From contig JAFBAO010000090.1 of NCBI GenBank assembly GCA_019247715.1, positions 62,001-126,000 of the forward strand: a stretch of 64,000 bases of DNA, read 5' to 3'. Both the position numbers and the translations under genes were made by a program. The stretch comes from Caulobacteraceae bacterium. GTDB taxonomy: Bacteria > Pseudomonadota > Alphaproteobacteria > Caulobacterales > Caulobacteraceae. This document shows, piece by piece, positions 42,939-51,643 of this stretch. Position 1 is the first letter of the stretch. Every line of letters starts with the position of its first letter. The notes below the pieces were generated by a model. The model was not told where the DNA came from. It searched no databases and saw nothing but the letters and a program-made list of their open reading frames with translations.

Positions 42939-42951
42939 TCCAGCCGCCTAG

Positions 42952-42978
42952 GCAACCGGCGCCGTGGGAGCGGGTTGC
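42952..42978. terminator. Possible terminator hairpin after the GntR regulator
   Basis: GCAACC (42952-42957) and GGTTGC (42973-42978) could form a 6-bp stem 14 bases after the stop. There is no T-run, so confidence is low. Confidence 0.25.
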
Positions 42979-43108
42979 GGAATTGACCGCGACTCTTCTC
43001 GACGGTAGGAAATCGCAAGCTGAATGAACCCTCACGGCGAAGGGCTGCAGGGACGCAGGATCAAGACCGCGCCCCGCGCCTTCGAAGATCACGCAGGTCG
43101 AGACGGAA

Positions 43109-43339
43109 ATGGCGACAGAGCTTCGTATCCCCAAGATCGGCATGGGCATGACCGAAGGCAAGCTGGTCGAATGGCTGGCCTCTGACGGGGACGCCGTCAA
43201 GGAAGGCGCCGTCATCTACTCGCTCGAGACCGACAAGACCGTCAACGAGATCGAGGCGCCGACCTCGGGCGTGTTGCGGATCATCGCGGCCCCCGACGAG
43301 ACCTATGAAGTGGGCGACCTGATCGGCAAGATCGAATAG
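43109..43339 (+). CDS. Stand-alone lipoyl/biotinyl-binding domain protein
   Basis: A 76-residue protein that is a single lipoyl domain. It starts TELRIPKIGMGMTEGKLVEWL, carries the lipoylation site LETDKTVNEIEAP (Lys43), then a second glycine-rich half VGDLIGKIE. In most organisms this domain is fused to an E2 acyltransferase; here no catalytic E2 follows. It stands upstream of the [3Fe-4S] ferredoxin and about 2 kb from the fused E1 gene. It could be the acyl carrier for that E1. A biotin-type role is less likely with ETDKT. Confidence 0.85.
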   Translation: MATELRIPKIGMGMTEGKLVEWLASDGDAVKEGAVIYSLETDKTVNEIEAPTSGVLRIIAAPDETYEVGDLIGKIE

Positions 43340-43447
43340 CGCCGGCCCTTGCCGAGTTCCGCTCACCGTTTCGACACCGGTCCTTGACGCGAGGCGCTGG
43401 AGGGGGCTTAGCCTCCCGGCAGTGAACAATCGACCGAACCGGTGACG

Positions 43448-43675
43448 ATGGCCCAGGACCCAGTCGACAAACCCGTCAGGATCCGCGTGAACAAGGAGGC
43501 GTGCATCGGCCAGGGGCGATGCGCGGTGGTCGCTCACCTCGTCTACAAGCTCGACGCCGACGGATACAACAACATGACGGAAACACTGGTCGAGGGCGGC
43601 CTGGCCGAACTGGCGCGCCGCGGCGCCAGGGCCTGCCCGGAAAGCGCGATCACCGTCGAGACCGTGGAAGACTGA
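43448..43675 (+). CDS. [3Fe-4S]-type ferredoxin
   Basis: A 75-residue ferredoxin with three cluster Cys: CIGQGRC gives Cys19 and Cys25, and ACPESAI gives Cys63. There is no fourth Cys, which is the pattern of small 3Fe-4S ferredoxins that feed cytochrome P450s. The ATG at 43448 is chosen over a GTG at 43442; neither has a clear ribosome site. It is the only ferredoxin gene in the window, so it may serve one or more of the three P450s or the Rieske oxygenase. Confidence 0.85.
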   Translation: MAQDPVDKPVRIRVNKEACIGQGRCAVVAHLVYKLDADGYNNMTETLVEGGLAELARRGARACPESAITVETVED

Positions 43676-43698
43676 GCTTCGGCAACCTGACGAACGGG

Positions 43699-44514
43699 TC
43701 AGTCCGGCGCCTTGACCCGCGAGCCGCTCGCCAGATTGGCCATCAAGGTGCGCCCGCCATCGCTGACCAGGATGCAGCCGGTGGTGAACCGGCTCGCCGG
43801 CGAGCACATGAACACGCAGTTCGCCGCCAGCTCTTCCGGCTGCCCCACCCGGCGCAGAGGCCAGGTCGCCAGCCTCTCGACGTTCTCGGCCTCGCCCATG
43901 TCCCCCATGAAGACCTCGGCGCCCGGCGTGCGCGTCAGGCCCGGCACGACCGCGTTCACCCGGATGCCGTACTGGCCCCACTCGACGGCGAGATCCTGCA
44001 TCATATGGAGCAGGGCCCGCTTCGACACCCCATAGGCCGCGACCGACGGTGAAGGCGCAAGGCCCGAGGCGGAGCCGACGAAGACCACCGCGCTGTCCCC
44101 GCCCATCTTCAGCGCCGGCAGGGCGCGCGCGGCCAGCTGGGCGTTGTGCACGACGTTGATCCGCAGCGTCTGGGCGAACACCTTCGGATCGAGGGACTCC
44201 TCCTTGCCGATCGCGGTGACGTAGGCGTTGCCCACCAGGGTGTCGAGCTTGCCCCAGCGCGCCACGGCGGCGTCGACGAGCGCGTGCACCTCCTCGAGCT
44301 TGGTGAAGTCGAAGGCGTAGTGCCAGGCGACCTCCCGCCCCGCCGTCTCGTTGAGATGCTCGGCCAGCGCGCGACAGTCCTCGGGGCGCCGGGAGGTCAC
44401 GGTGACCTTGGCGCCGTGCTGGACGAACTGCTCGGCGATCGAGCGGCCGATGCCCTTGGTCGAACCGGTCACCAGGGCGACGCGCCCCGTCATGTCGAAC
44501 ATCGGGGGGATCAT
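43699..44514 (-). CDS. SDR family oxidoreductase
   Basis: A 271-residue classical SDR. The cofactor loop is TGSTKGIGRSIAEQF and VTSRRPEDC suggests NADP(H). It has Ser in FVGSASG and Tyr/Lys in AAYGVSKRALLHM. FTTGCILVSDGGRTLMAN is at the C-terminus. AGGAAG precedes the ATG at 44514. It is the last gene of the minus-strand operon E1, SDR, SDR (47357 to 43699) and converges with the ferredoxin 23 bases away. Confidence 0.86.
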   Translation of the reverse strand: MIPPMFDMTGRVALVTGSTKGIGRSIAEQFVQHGAKVTVTSRRPEDCRALAEHLNETAGREVAWHYAFDFTKLEEVHALVDAAVARWGKLDTLVGNAYVTAIGKEESLDPKVFAQTLRINVVHNAQLAARALPALKMGGDSAVVFVGSASGLAPSPSVAAYGVSKRALLHMMQDLAVEWGQYGIRVNAVVPGLTRTPGAEVFMGDMGEAENVERLATWPLRRVGQPEELAANCVFMCSPASRFTTGCILVSDGGRTLMANLASGSRVKAPD

Positions 44515-44532
44515 GACATCTTCCTCTGCGCC

Positions 44533-45273
44533 TTAGACCGAGGCTCCGCCGTCCACGTCCAGCAGGGTTCCGGTGACGTAGCCGTTGGACATCAGAAAGA
44601 AGATCCCCTCCGCCACTTCGAGCGACTGACCGACCCGCTGCAGCGGAAACCGCTTTCCCCAGGGCTCCATCGACGTGATCCGGTCGGGACGGTCCTGCGC
44701 GTCATATTCGCCGTCCACCGTGGGCCCGGGACAGATCACGTTGATGCGCATCGGCGCGAGCTCCACGGCCAGGGTGCGCACGAGAGCGTTCAAGGCCCCC
44801 CCGACCACGGCGTGGGCGACGATGCCCGGCCAGGCCTTCCTCTGGTCCGAGCCGCTGACGAAGGTCACCGACCCGTCGGCGCGCAACAACCCTTCGGAAG
44901 CATCGAGGCCGGTGCAACAGGCCCAGAACTTGTGGAGGCCCTCCTTCAGGCCGCTCGCCTTGACCTTCCGGTATGGCCCCATGGCGCTGGCGTGCGGGCT
45001 CAACACCGACACCACCAGGTGGTCGAACGGCCCGTATCCGGTGAGCACCCGGCGCAGGGAGTCCAGGTCCTCCCCGTCGCCCACGGCGAAGCTGAGCTTG
45101 TCGGCGAGGCCCTTGGCCTTGGCGCGGGCGCGCGCCTGCTCGACCTTCGCCTCGGACCGGCTGATCCCCAGTCCCCGGGCGCCCGCCTCGGCGGCGAGAT
45201 AGAGAGCGCGCAAGCCGATGCCGGAGGTTCCGCCGACCACGACCACCTTCTGGCCCTCGAGCCTTCCTCCCAT
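44533..45273 (-). CDS. SDR-fold protein without the Tyr-Lys catalytic motif
   Basis: A 246-residue SDR-fold protein. The cofactor loop is VVGGTSGIGLRALYLA. Where classical SDRs have YxxxK it reads WPGIVAHAVVGGALNALVR, so the catalytic Tyr and Lys are both absent. The later ELAPMRINVICPGPTVDG and the DGGASV end are normal. GGAGG precedes the ATG at 45273. It lies 47 bases after the E1 stop and 18 bases before the next SDR. It may use another catalytic residue or only bind cofactor. Confidence 0.8.
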   Translation of the reverse strand: MGGRLEGQKVVVVGGTSGIGLRALYLAAEAGARGLGISRSEAKVEQARARAKAKGLADKLSFAVGDGEDLDSLRRVLTGYGPFDHLVVSVLSPHASAMGPYRKVKASGLKEGLHKFWACCTGLDASEGLLRADGSVTFVSGSDQRKAWPGIVAHAVVGGALNALVRTLAVELAPMRINVICPGPTVDGEYDAQDRPDRITSMEPWGKRFPLQRVGQSLEVAEGIFFLMSNGYVTGTLLDVDGGASV

Positions 45274-45320
45274 TGGTCCCTCCTCCCTGGACGTGCGGCA
45301 TCAGGGCGCTGGCGCGTCGC

Positions 45321-47357
45321 TCAGCCCTTGAGCATCTCGCGGACGCGGGCGACGATCTGCCCGGAGGCCGGTATCTGCGCGCCCTCGATCTCGCCGGAGT
45401 AACCGATCGGGGCGTAGTCGGCGCCGAGACGGGATACCGGGCCCTTCAGGACCGAGAACAGCTCCTCGCCGATGGTCGAGGCGACCTCGCCGCCGAACCC
45501 GCAGAACTCCGTGGCCGCATGGACCACCAGCGCCCGGCGGGTCTTCTTCACCGAATCCAGCACCCGGTGATAGTCGACCGGCACCAGCGAGCGGAGATCG
45601 ACCACCTCGACGCTGACGCCCTCCTTGTCCAGGACCTCCGCGGCGGCGAGGGATTCAGCCACGTGCCAGCCGTAGGTGACGATGCTGAGGTCGGTCCCGG
45701 GCCGCTTCACCTTGGCCACGCCGAGCGGGATCCGGTAGGAGGCGCTCGGCACCTCCCCCTTGAACAGCCGCACCTTCATGGACTCCAGGTGCACGCAGGG
45801 GTCTTCGTCGAAGATGCAGCTGGTCAAGAGGCCCTTCGCCTCGAAGGGCGTGCTTGGATAGACCACCTTGAGCCCGGGCGTGTGCAGCAGCCAGGCCTCG
45901 AGCGACTGCGAGTGCTGGGCGCCGAAACCGCCGATCCCGCCGCCGACCATGATCCGAATCGTCAGCGGCATGTGGGTCAGGCCGCCCGACATGAAGCGCT
46001 GCTTGGCCACGTGGTTGACGATCTGGTCCAGGCAGACGGCGGTGAAGTCCGAGAACATCAGCTCGGCCACCGGGCGCATGCCTACCAGCGAGGCGCCGGC
46101 CGCCGCGCCGATGATGGCCTGCTCGGCGATCGGGGTGGGGCGCACCCGCTCGCGCCCGTACTTGGTTTCCAGCCCGTCCGAGGTCTTGAACACGCCGCCG
46201 GGCGGATCGCCGATGTCTTCGCCAAGGATGAAGACTTCCGGATCAGCGGCCATCGCCTGGTCCTGGGCCTCGCAGACCGCTTCGAAGGTGGCGATGTTGC
46301 GGCCCGGCCCGTCTACCGGGCGCTCCGCCTCGCGGACGGGATAGACGCCCCGGCGCGGCAGCACGGTGGGATCGCCGTAGACGTCGATGAAGGTCTCCTC
46401 GGCCGGCGTCGCGGGGCTGGCGACCGCGAAGGCCACCGCCTCCTCGACCTCGGCGGTGGCGGCTGCTTCCATCGCCGCGAGCTCGGCTTCGGCGCACACC
46501 CCCGCCTCCAGCAGCAGGGCGCGGGTCTTCGGGACCGGCCAGTCGAGCTTGGCGGCCGCCAGCGCCTCCTTCGAGAGGTGCGGGGTGTCACCGACGCCGG
46601 CGTGCCGGCCCAGCCTTTGCGTCACCGCCTCCACGAACACGGGGCCGCCCCCGCCCCGCACGGCGGCGACGATGCGCTTCATCTCGCGGTGGAAGCCGAT
46701 CGGATCGTTGCCGTCCAGCCGGCAGCCCTCGAAGCCGTAGCCCGCGGCGCGCGAGGCGAAGTCCTTGCTGGCGGTGTATTCGGCGGGCGGCGTGTACTCG
46801 CCGATCTGATTGTTCTGGCAGAGGAATATGACCGGCAGCTTCCAGATGCCGGCGAGGTTCATGGCCTCGTGCACCGCCCCGATGCTGGTCGCCCCGTCGC
46901 CGAAGTTGACCACGGTGATCCGCTTCTCCTTGCGCATCTGGGCCGCCAGGGCGAGCCCGTTGGCGATCGGCGCGCCGGCCCCGACGATGGCGGTGGTCAG
47001 CATCGACCCCGAGCCGGGATCGGAGATGTGGGGCGAGCCGCCCTTGCCCTTGTTGATGCCGGTGGTGCGGCCGAGCGCCTCGGCGAACAGGCCCTTGAGC
47101 GGCACACCCTTGGCGATCTGGTCGTGAATGCCGCGGTAGATGGTGACCATGTAGTCCTTGGAGTCGGTCAGGGTCGAAAGGACCGCGGGGATGGCTTCCT
47201 GGCCGGTCATGGGCCAATAGCTGAACTGGAACTGGCCGCTCGAAAGGCCCCGCTGGATCGCCCGGTCCACCGCGCGCATGCGCGACATCTGGCGGTAGAT
47301 CTCGGTCAGGACTGCCGGCTCGATTCCCAGGTTGGTCGTGGACGTTGCTACGCTCAT
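45321..47357 (-). CDS. Fused alpha-beta E1 of a 2-oxoacid (or acetoin) dehydrogenase
   Basis: A 678-residue thiamine diphosphate enzyme with both E1 subunits in one chain. The alpha part (to about residue 330) has the ThDP motif NFGDGATSIGAVHEAMNL (about 150) ending FLCQNNQIGEY, and GINKGKGGSPHIS. The beta part starts near 350 with the NIATFEAVCEAQDQAM region, ILGEDIGDPPGG and RVRPTPIAEQAIIGAAAGAS. It would decarboxylate a 2-oxoacid or acetoin-like compound and pass the acyl group to a lipoyl domain. No E2 catalytic or E3 gene is visible, but a lone lipoyl protein lies at 43109. The ATG at 47357 follows GGAGG. It heads the operon with two SDRs. Confidence 0.87.
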   Translation of the reverse strand: MSVATSTTNLGIEPAVLTEIYRQMSRMRAVDRAIQRGLSSGQFQFSYWPMTGQEAIPAVLSTLTDSKDYMVTIYRGIHDQIAKGVPLKGLFAEALGRTTGINKGKGGSPHISDPGSGSMLTTAIVGAGAPIANGLALAAQMRKEKRITVVNFGDGATSIGAVHEAMNLAGIWKLPVIFLCQNNQIGEYTPPAEYTASKDFASRAAGYGFEGCRLDGNDPIGFHREMKRIVAAVRGGGGPVFVEAVTQRLGRHAGVGDTPHLSKEALAAAKLDWPVPKTRALLLEAGVCAEAELAAMEAAATAEVEEAVAFAVASPATPAEETFIDVYGDPTVLPRRGVYPVREAERPVDGPGRNIATFEAVCEAQDQAMAADPEVFILGEDIGDPPGGVFKTSDGLETKYGRERVRPTPIAEQAIIGAAAGASLVGMRPVAELMFSDFTAVCLDQIVNHVAKQRFMSGGLTHMPLTIRIMVGGGIGGFGAQHSQSLEAWLLHTPGLKVVYPSTPFEAKGLLTSCIFDEDPCVHLESMKVRLFKGEVPSASYRIPLGVAKVKRPGTDLSIVTYGWHVAESLAAAEVLDKEGVSVEVVDLRSLVPVDYHRVLDSVKKTRRALVVHAATEFCGFGGEVASTIGEELFSVLKGPVSRLGADYAPIGYSGEIEGAQIPASGQIVARVREMLKG

Positions 47358-47401
47358 TGGGCGCCTCCGCATGCCGGCGGTGCGAGACCGCGCTTGCTAT
47401 T

Positions 47402-47416
47402 AAGCCAACTAATTCA
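47402..47416. promoter_or_regulatory. Weak cluster motif between E1 and the PPOX-like gene
   Basis: AAGCCAACTAATTCA resembles the shared motif in its A/T-rich part only. It lies 45 bases upstream of the E1 start, in a 203-base divergent spacer that is otherwise GC-rich. Confidence 0.25.
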
Positions 47417-47560
47417 TTATCGCCGGGCGCCTGCCGCCCGGGGCCTGTCGCCGTCCGCACTTCAATTGCGCGCAAGGTTTGCTGTCAAGGGCGCTTCTCG
47501 GGCCGGGCCGCGTGGGGCAAGATGCCCCGGCCGAAGCCCGGCGCATTCAGGGAGGAGCTC

Positions 47561-48577
47561 ATGAGCCGCCTGTCGGAGCTGCCCGAAAAGGTCGTCGAAC
47601 TCATTCGATCCGCGACGGTGCTCGAGTTCGCGACCCTAAGCGCGGCGCAGACGCCGATCGACACGCCGGTGCTCTATTTCCCCACCGAGGATCTCTCCAG
47701 CATCGACCTGGCCACCGGTCTCGCCTACCCGGCCAAGGCCGAAAGGGCGCGCCGGAACCCGAAGGTCGGGCTGCTGATCGAGGGACGGGGCCCCGGCGCG
47801 CCCACCGTCTCCATCGCGGGCATGGCGGCGGTCAGGGACGCCGACATCCAGGCGAACGCCCTGCGCTACATCGCCGAGACCGCCAGCGGCGGCGCGGTGA
47901 TCGTACCCTGGTCGGTCGCCCGTCAGGCGGTCTGGTACTGGAGCCGGATCATCGTCGCGGTGAAGCCGGTGCGGGTCATGTGGTGGACCGACCAAAGCCA
48001 GATGGACCGCCCCCCCGAGGTGTGGCGGGCGCCCGATGGAACGAGCTTCCCTGCCTCCGACCCGTCGCCCCCCGGCAAGGTCAGCGCCGGGCCCGAATGG
48101 CCGCAGCCGCCTTGGCCGGAGCTCGCCGCCACGGCGATGGCGAGCGGCATGCCGGCCCATCTGACCCTCGTGGACGACGAGGGCTTCCCCCTCCCCTTCC
48201 GGGTCGAGGACATCGCCCGCACCGAGGAGGGCTTCGCATTCCGAGCGCCCTCCGGCGCGCCCTGGAAGCGCGGCGGAAAGGCGACGTTGTCGTTCGAGGG
48301 CCGCGCGACCTTCGTCGGGGTGGCGAGCGGCGAGGGGCGGACGATGAAGCTGGCGGTCGAGCGGACCCTGCCGATCCTCCCCATGGTGGTCGATCTGCAG
48401 GAGCTTTGGACGCCCGGCGAGGACACCCGCGCCAGGCTGATGGGACGGCTGAAGCAGGAGCTCGAACGCCGGGGCCAGCCGATCCCGGAGATCCCTCAGG
48501 AGATGCCGGCGCCGACCGCAGGCGCCCAGCGGCGCACCGCTTATCGGGCCGCCCAGGCGGGGAACCCCGCGGGTTAG
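47561..48577 (+). CDS. Pyridoxamine 5'-phosphate oxidase-like (split-barrel) protein, two modules
   Basis: A 338-residue protein with two FMN-binding split-barrel-like modules. The first (residues 1-130) contains VLEFATLSAAQTPIDTPVLYF and RARRNPKVGLLIEG. The second (about 190-290) contains PAHLTLVDDEGFPLPF and KATLSFEGRATFVGV. Such proteins bind FMN, F420 or heme and may be reductases or oxidases. The ATG at 47561 follows GGAGGAG. It is divergent from the E1 operon and converges with the amidohydrolase. It is not close enough to PdxH to suggest vitamin B6 metabolism. Confidence 0.72.
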   Translation: MSRLSELPEKVVELIRSATVLEFATLSAAQTPIDTPVLYFPTEDLSSIDLATGLAYPAKAERARRNPKVGLLIEGRGPGAPTVSIAGMAAVRDADIQANALRYIAETASGGAVIVPWSVARQAVWYWSRIIVAVKPVRVMWWTDQSQMDRPPEVWRAPDGTSFPASDPSPPGKVSAGPEWPQPPWPELAATAMASGMPAHLTLVDDEGFPLPFRVEDIARTEEGFAFRAPSGAPWKRGGKATLSFEGRATFVGVASGEGRTMKLAVERTLPILPMVVDLQELWTPGEDTRARLMGRLKQELERRGQPIPEIPQEMPAPTAGAQRRTAYRAAQAGNPAG

Positions 48578-48593
48578 GCGACGAAGGCGGGAC

Positions 48594-49868
48594 CTAGCCG
48601 CCCGCCGCCAGTTCGGCCTGCCTCGCCCCGCCGGCGCGGGTGGCGCGGGGCAGCCGATCGATCACGAAGCGGCCGTCGCGGATCACCGCCCGCAGGGTTT
48701 CATCCGGGCGCTGCAGCAAGGTCAGGTCCGCCACCGGATCCCCGTCGACCACGATCAGGTCGGCGAGCGCGCCCTTCTCGATCACCCCGACACGATCGGG
48801 CCGGTCGACCAGCAGCTGGCCGGCGTTGCGGGTCGCCCAGCCGAGGACGTCGGCGCCCGAAAGGCCGTCGACGGCGCCGTACATGGCCAGCTCGCCGGCG
48901 TAGGCGCCCACGTCATGGCGCAGCATCCGGCCGCCGCCGTAGTCGTCGCCCAGCAACATGCGCACGCCGGCCTTCTGAGCCAGCGGCAGCATCCGCCGCA
49001 CGCTGGCGCGCGCCCGGGCCATGGCGTCACCCGGATCAGGATAGTTGATCCTCTGGGCCGCTTCGAGGAACGCCAGGCTGGGCACCCAGAAGGTCCCGGC
49101 CGTGGCCATCGCTTCGATGCAGGCCTCGTCCACCTCGTCGCCGTGGTCGATCACCTCGATGCCGAGCTCGATCGCCTCGAGGATCAGCTCCTTGTGGCAG
49201 ACGTGCGCCCTGACCTTCGCGCCGCGCTCGTGGGCGGCCTGGACCAGCGCCTCGATCTCGTCGCGCGCCATGTTCCGGGCCGTGGGGCCCGTCACGCCGT
49301 GGCCGGAGCTGAAGAAGACCTTGACGATCTCCACCCCGTTGCGGATCTCCAGCCGCACCAGGCGGCGGATGGCGTCGGGGCCGTCGGCGAACAGGTCTGT
49401 GCCGGGATGGGCCAGCTCCTGCCACCATTTGCCGATCATGCCGTCGTTGGCGTCGGCGGTGGTGCCGATGTGGTGGCCGCAGGGCCGGATCCGGGGCCCC
49501 GGCACGATGCCTTCGGCGATGGCCATCTTCAGCTGCGCGTCGATGTCGTTCGAGCAGGCGGCGCCGACAAATCCGGTGAACCCGGTCTCCAGCAGCACCC
49601 GGCAGGTCCGCACCCCGATCGCCATCAGCATGCCGGGCGGCCATTCGGCGCCCAGGGGATCGGTGCGTCCGCTCTTGAAGTTGTCGGCGTGCAGGTGACA
49701 GCAGATCAAGCCCGGCGCCACGGTCATTCCGGCGACGTCGATGACCTCGCCGCTCAGCGGAGCGCCTTCGCCCACCGCCGCGATGCGGTCGCCATCGATG
49801 GTCACCGACCGGCGGTGGGGCGCCATCCCCGTCCCGTCGAAAATTCGCGCGTTGGTCAAGGTCAGCAT
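48594..49868 (-). CDS. Metal-dependent amidohydrolase (imidazolonepropionase/prolidase-like)
   Basis: A 424-residue amidohydrolase-fold enzyme. It has His58-x-His60 in CHLHAD, a candidate carboxylated Lys in EIVKVFFSSG, the His-bearing segments AHVCHK and VIDHGDEVD, and the Asp of LLGDDYGGG. It closes with GALADLIVVDGDPVADL, typical of urease-like hydrolases. The start is the ATG at 49868 with GGAGG 7 bases ahead; a TTG 2 codons earlier is less likely. It could open a lactam, amide or lactone of the pathway; the substrate is unknown. It is divergent from the VOC gene at 49976. Confidence 0.82.
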   Translation of the reverse strand: MLTLTNARIFDGTGMAPHRRSVTIDGDRIAAVGEGAPLSGEVIDVAGMTVAPGLICCHLHADNFKSGRTDPLGAEWPPGMLMAIGVRTCRVLLETGFTGFVGAACSNDIDAQLKMAIAEGIVPGPRIRPCGHHIGTTADANDGMIGKWWQELAHPGTDLFADGPDAIRRLVRLEIRNGVEIVKVFFSSGHGVTGPTARNMARDEIEALVQAAHERGAKVRAHVCHKELILEAIELGIEVIDHGDEVDEACIEAMATAGTFWVPSLAFLEAAQRINYPDPGDAMARARASVRRMLPLAQKAGVRMLLGDDYGGGRMLRHDVGAYAGELAMYGAVDGLSGADVLGWATRNAGQLLVDRPDRVGVIEKGALADLIVVDGDPVADLTLLQRPDETLRAVIRDGRFVIDRLPRATRAGGARQAELAAGG

Positions 49869-49975
49869 GGGCAAGCCTCCCGTCTCCGTTGGTTGCGCCC
49901 GCGCGCAACGTTGAAATTCGTGACCCGCGCCGTCTCTTTGCTTATCGTTCCCACTCCAGTGGGAGGTGCGGCCTC

Positions 49976-50473
49976 ATGAGCACGCAAGCGGCGACGACCT
50001 GGGTCAACGGCGTTCACCATATCGGCATGTCGGTGCCCGACATCGATGCGGCGCGCGCCTTCTTCGTGGACTTGCTCGGCCTCAAGGAACTGCGCAGGGG
50101 GCCGATGGGCGGCGAGGTGCTCGACCGGATCACCCGGCTGACCGGCACCTCCGGTCGGATCCTGCATCTGGCCGCCGGCAACGCCTACCTGGAGATCTTC
50201 GAGTTCAAATCGCCCGCGCCCGATCCGCTCGACCCGCAGCGCCCGGTCAACAACTACGGCTACACCCATCTCGCTTTCGACGTCTCGGACACCGACGCGG
50301 TCTGCGAGCGGCTCAAGAAGGCGGGGATCGAGTTCCACTGCGACGTGATGGCCGTCTATGGAGTGAAGACGGTCTACGGCCGCGATCCCTTCGGGAACGT
50401 CTTCGAGCTTCAGCAGGTGGTGGCCGAGGAGCACGTGAAGCGGCTGCCGGCGGTGGTCGCGGTCGAGGGCTAG
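49976..50473 (+). CDS. VOC-superfamily protein (glyoxalase/methylmalonyl-CoA epimerase-like)
   Basis: A 165-residue single VOC module pair. It has GVHHIGMSVPDIDAARAFF, with His near the N-terminus, then GYTHLAFDVSDTDAVC and RDPFGNVFELQQ, with Glu at the last metal-ligand position. This set of ligands fits a metal-dependent VOC enzyme. The ATG at 49976 follows GGGAGGTG; the upstream in-frame start at 49889 is rejected. It stands alone, divergent from the amidohydrolase. An epimerase or lyase role on a pathway intermediate is likely but unproven. Confidence 0.78.
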   Translation: MSTQAATTWVNGVHHIGMSVPDIDAARAFFVDLLGLKELRRGPMGGEVLDRITRLTGTSGRILHLAAGNAYLEIFEFKSPAPDPLDPQRPVNNYGYTHLAFDVSDTDAVCERLKKAGIEFHCDVMAVYGVKTVYGRDPFGNVFELQQVVAEEHVKRLPAVVAVEG

Positions 50474-50605
50474 ACGTTCGGCGTGTCGACGAAATCCCGG
50501 CCGGGCTCGACGCCCCGCGCAAAGCGGCCCGCGGCTGCGGTGAGGCTCTCGCGACCTTTGAGGCGGCATGTCTGTTTCTCGCCGTCGCCCCTGTTCGAAC
50601 GATAA

Positions 50606-50620
50606 TTCCGCCTGCTAAAT
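50606..50620 (+). promoter_or_regulatory. Cluster motif upstream of the VOC-SDR-CMD operon
   Basis: TTCCGCCTGCTAAAT combines a motif variant with GCTAAAT, which resembles the Caulobacter -10 (GCTANAWC). It lies 40 bases upstream of the GTG at 50660. Confidence 0.4.
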
Positions 50621-50659
50621 AGCTGCCGTCAAGCCGTTCCGAGAAAACAGGGAGGAACC

Positions 50660-51625
50660 GTGACCGCGCGCATGACACTGTTCCCGCTGACCCATCAGAT
50701 CAGCTACGTGACGCCCGACCTGGACGCCGGCGTGACCGCCTTCCAGGAGCGGTTCGGAGTCGAGCGCTTCTACCTGCGCGACCAATCGGCCGACGGCCGG
50801 GCGATCCGGCGGATGGCGCTTTCCTACGTGGACGGCTTCATGCTGGAGCTCATCGAGCCCAATCCCGCCGCGCCGGGTATTTTCGCGGTCCCTTCCGAGA
50901 CGCCTGTCGGTTCGGCCGTCTTCCACCACGCCAGTCACGGCCTTTGCGAGGAAGACGAGTGTCGGATGGTCGACGACTTCGTGGAGGCCAACGCCCTGCC
51001 CGTCCCCGCCGGCGGACAACCCAACCCGAACCAGCGGTTCTGGTTCGTCGACGCCCGACCGGATTTCGGCCACTTCCTGGAATTCAGCTATCGCAAGGGC
51101 CGTCGCACGCCCGAGTGGGACATCCCCGACAATCTATCTCCCGAGGCCAGGAACACGCCGATGTTCGGGGGCTTCATGCAGCGCGCCTACGTCACCCGCG
51201 ACATCGACAAGGCGATGCGGCGCTTCTCCGACGTCTACGGGGTCACCCGGTTCTTCGAGCGGCGCGGGGCCGCCACCCCGGCCTCACCGATCCGCAACAT
51301 GGCCCTCGCCTGGACCGGCCGGGTGATGCTCGAGCTGATCGAGCCCAATCCGGACCTCCCCACCTTCTACGACTGCGCTCTGCCGGCGCCCGGCGAAACC
51401 ACGCGCTTTCACCATCTGGCCTTCCTGACCGCGGACGAGACGGCCTACGCCCGGGTTCGCGAGCAGCTGAAGGCGCTGGGCCTGCCGATCGTCGCCGACG
51501 CCCGCTCGCCGGTGGGCCTCAGCTTCATGTACGCGGACGCCCGCCGCTATCTCGGCCATCATCTGGAATACTTCCATCTGGCGCCGGAGGGCCGCGCGTT
51601 CTTCGACTCGATCCCGCAGAACTGA
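50660..51625 (+). CDS. VOC-superfamily protein with two modules
   Basis: A 321-residue protein with two VOC modules: residues 10-150 (HQISYVTPDLDAGVTAFQERF, ending FGHFLEFSY) and 170-315 (MQRAYVTRDIDKAMRRFSDVY, ending LGHHLEYFH). Each half repeats an ELIEPNP segment, which suggests internal duplication. His and Glu at the strand ends could bind a metal, as in extradiol dioxygenases. The GTG start at 50660 follows GGGAGGAACC closely. It heads the plus-strand operon VOC, SDR, CMD. Confidence 0.78.
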   Translation: MTARMTLFPLTHQISYVTPDLDAGVTAFQERFGVERFYLRDQSADGRAIRRMALSYVDGFMLELIEPNPAAPGIFAVPSETPVGSAVFHHASHGLCEEDECRMVDDFVEANALPVPAGGQPNPNQRFWFVDARPDFGHFLEFSYRKGRRTPEWDIPDNLSPEARNTPMFGGFMQRAYVTRDIDKAMRRFSDVYGVTRFFERRGAATPASPIRNMALAWTGRVMLELIEPNPDLPTFYDCALPAPGETTRFHHLAFLTADETAYARVREQLKALGLPIVADARSPVGLSFMYADARRYLGHHLEYFHLAPEGRAFFDSIPQN

Positions 51626-51643
51626 GCGACGAGGGGGCTCGCC

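Noticed and set aside
50660..51625. Calling the two-module VOC protein an extradiol ring-cleavage dioxygenase
   Set aside because: The module layout would allow it, but a full His-His-Glu ligand set could not be assigned with confidence from sequence alone.
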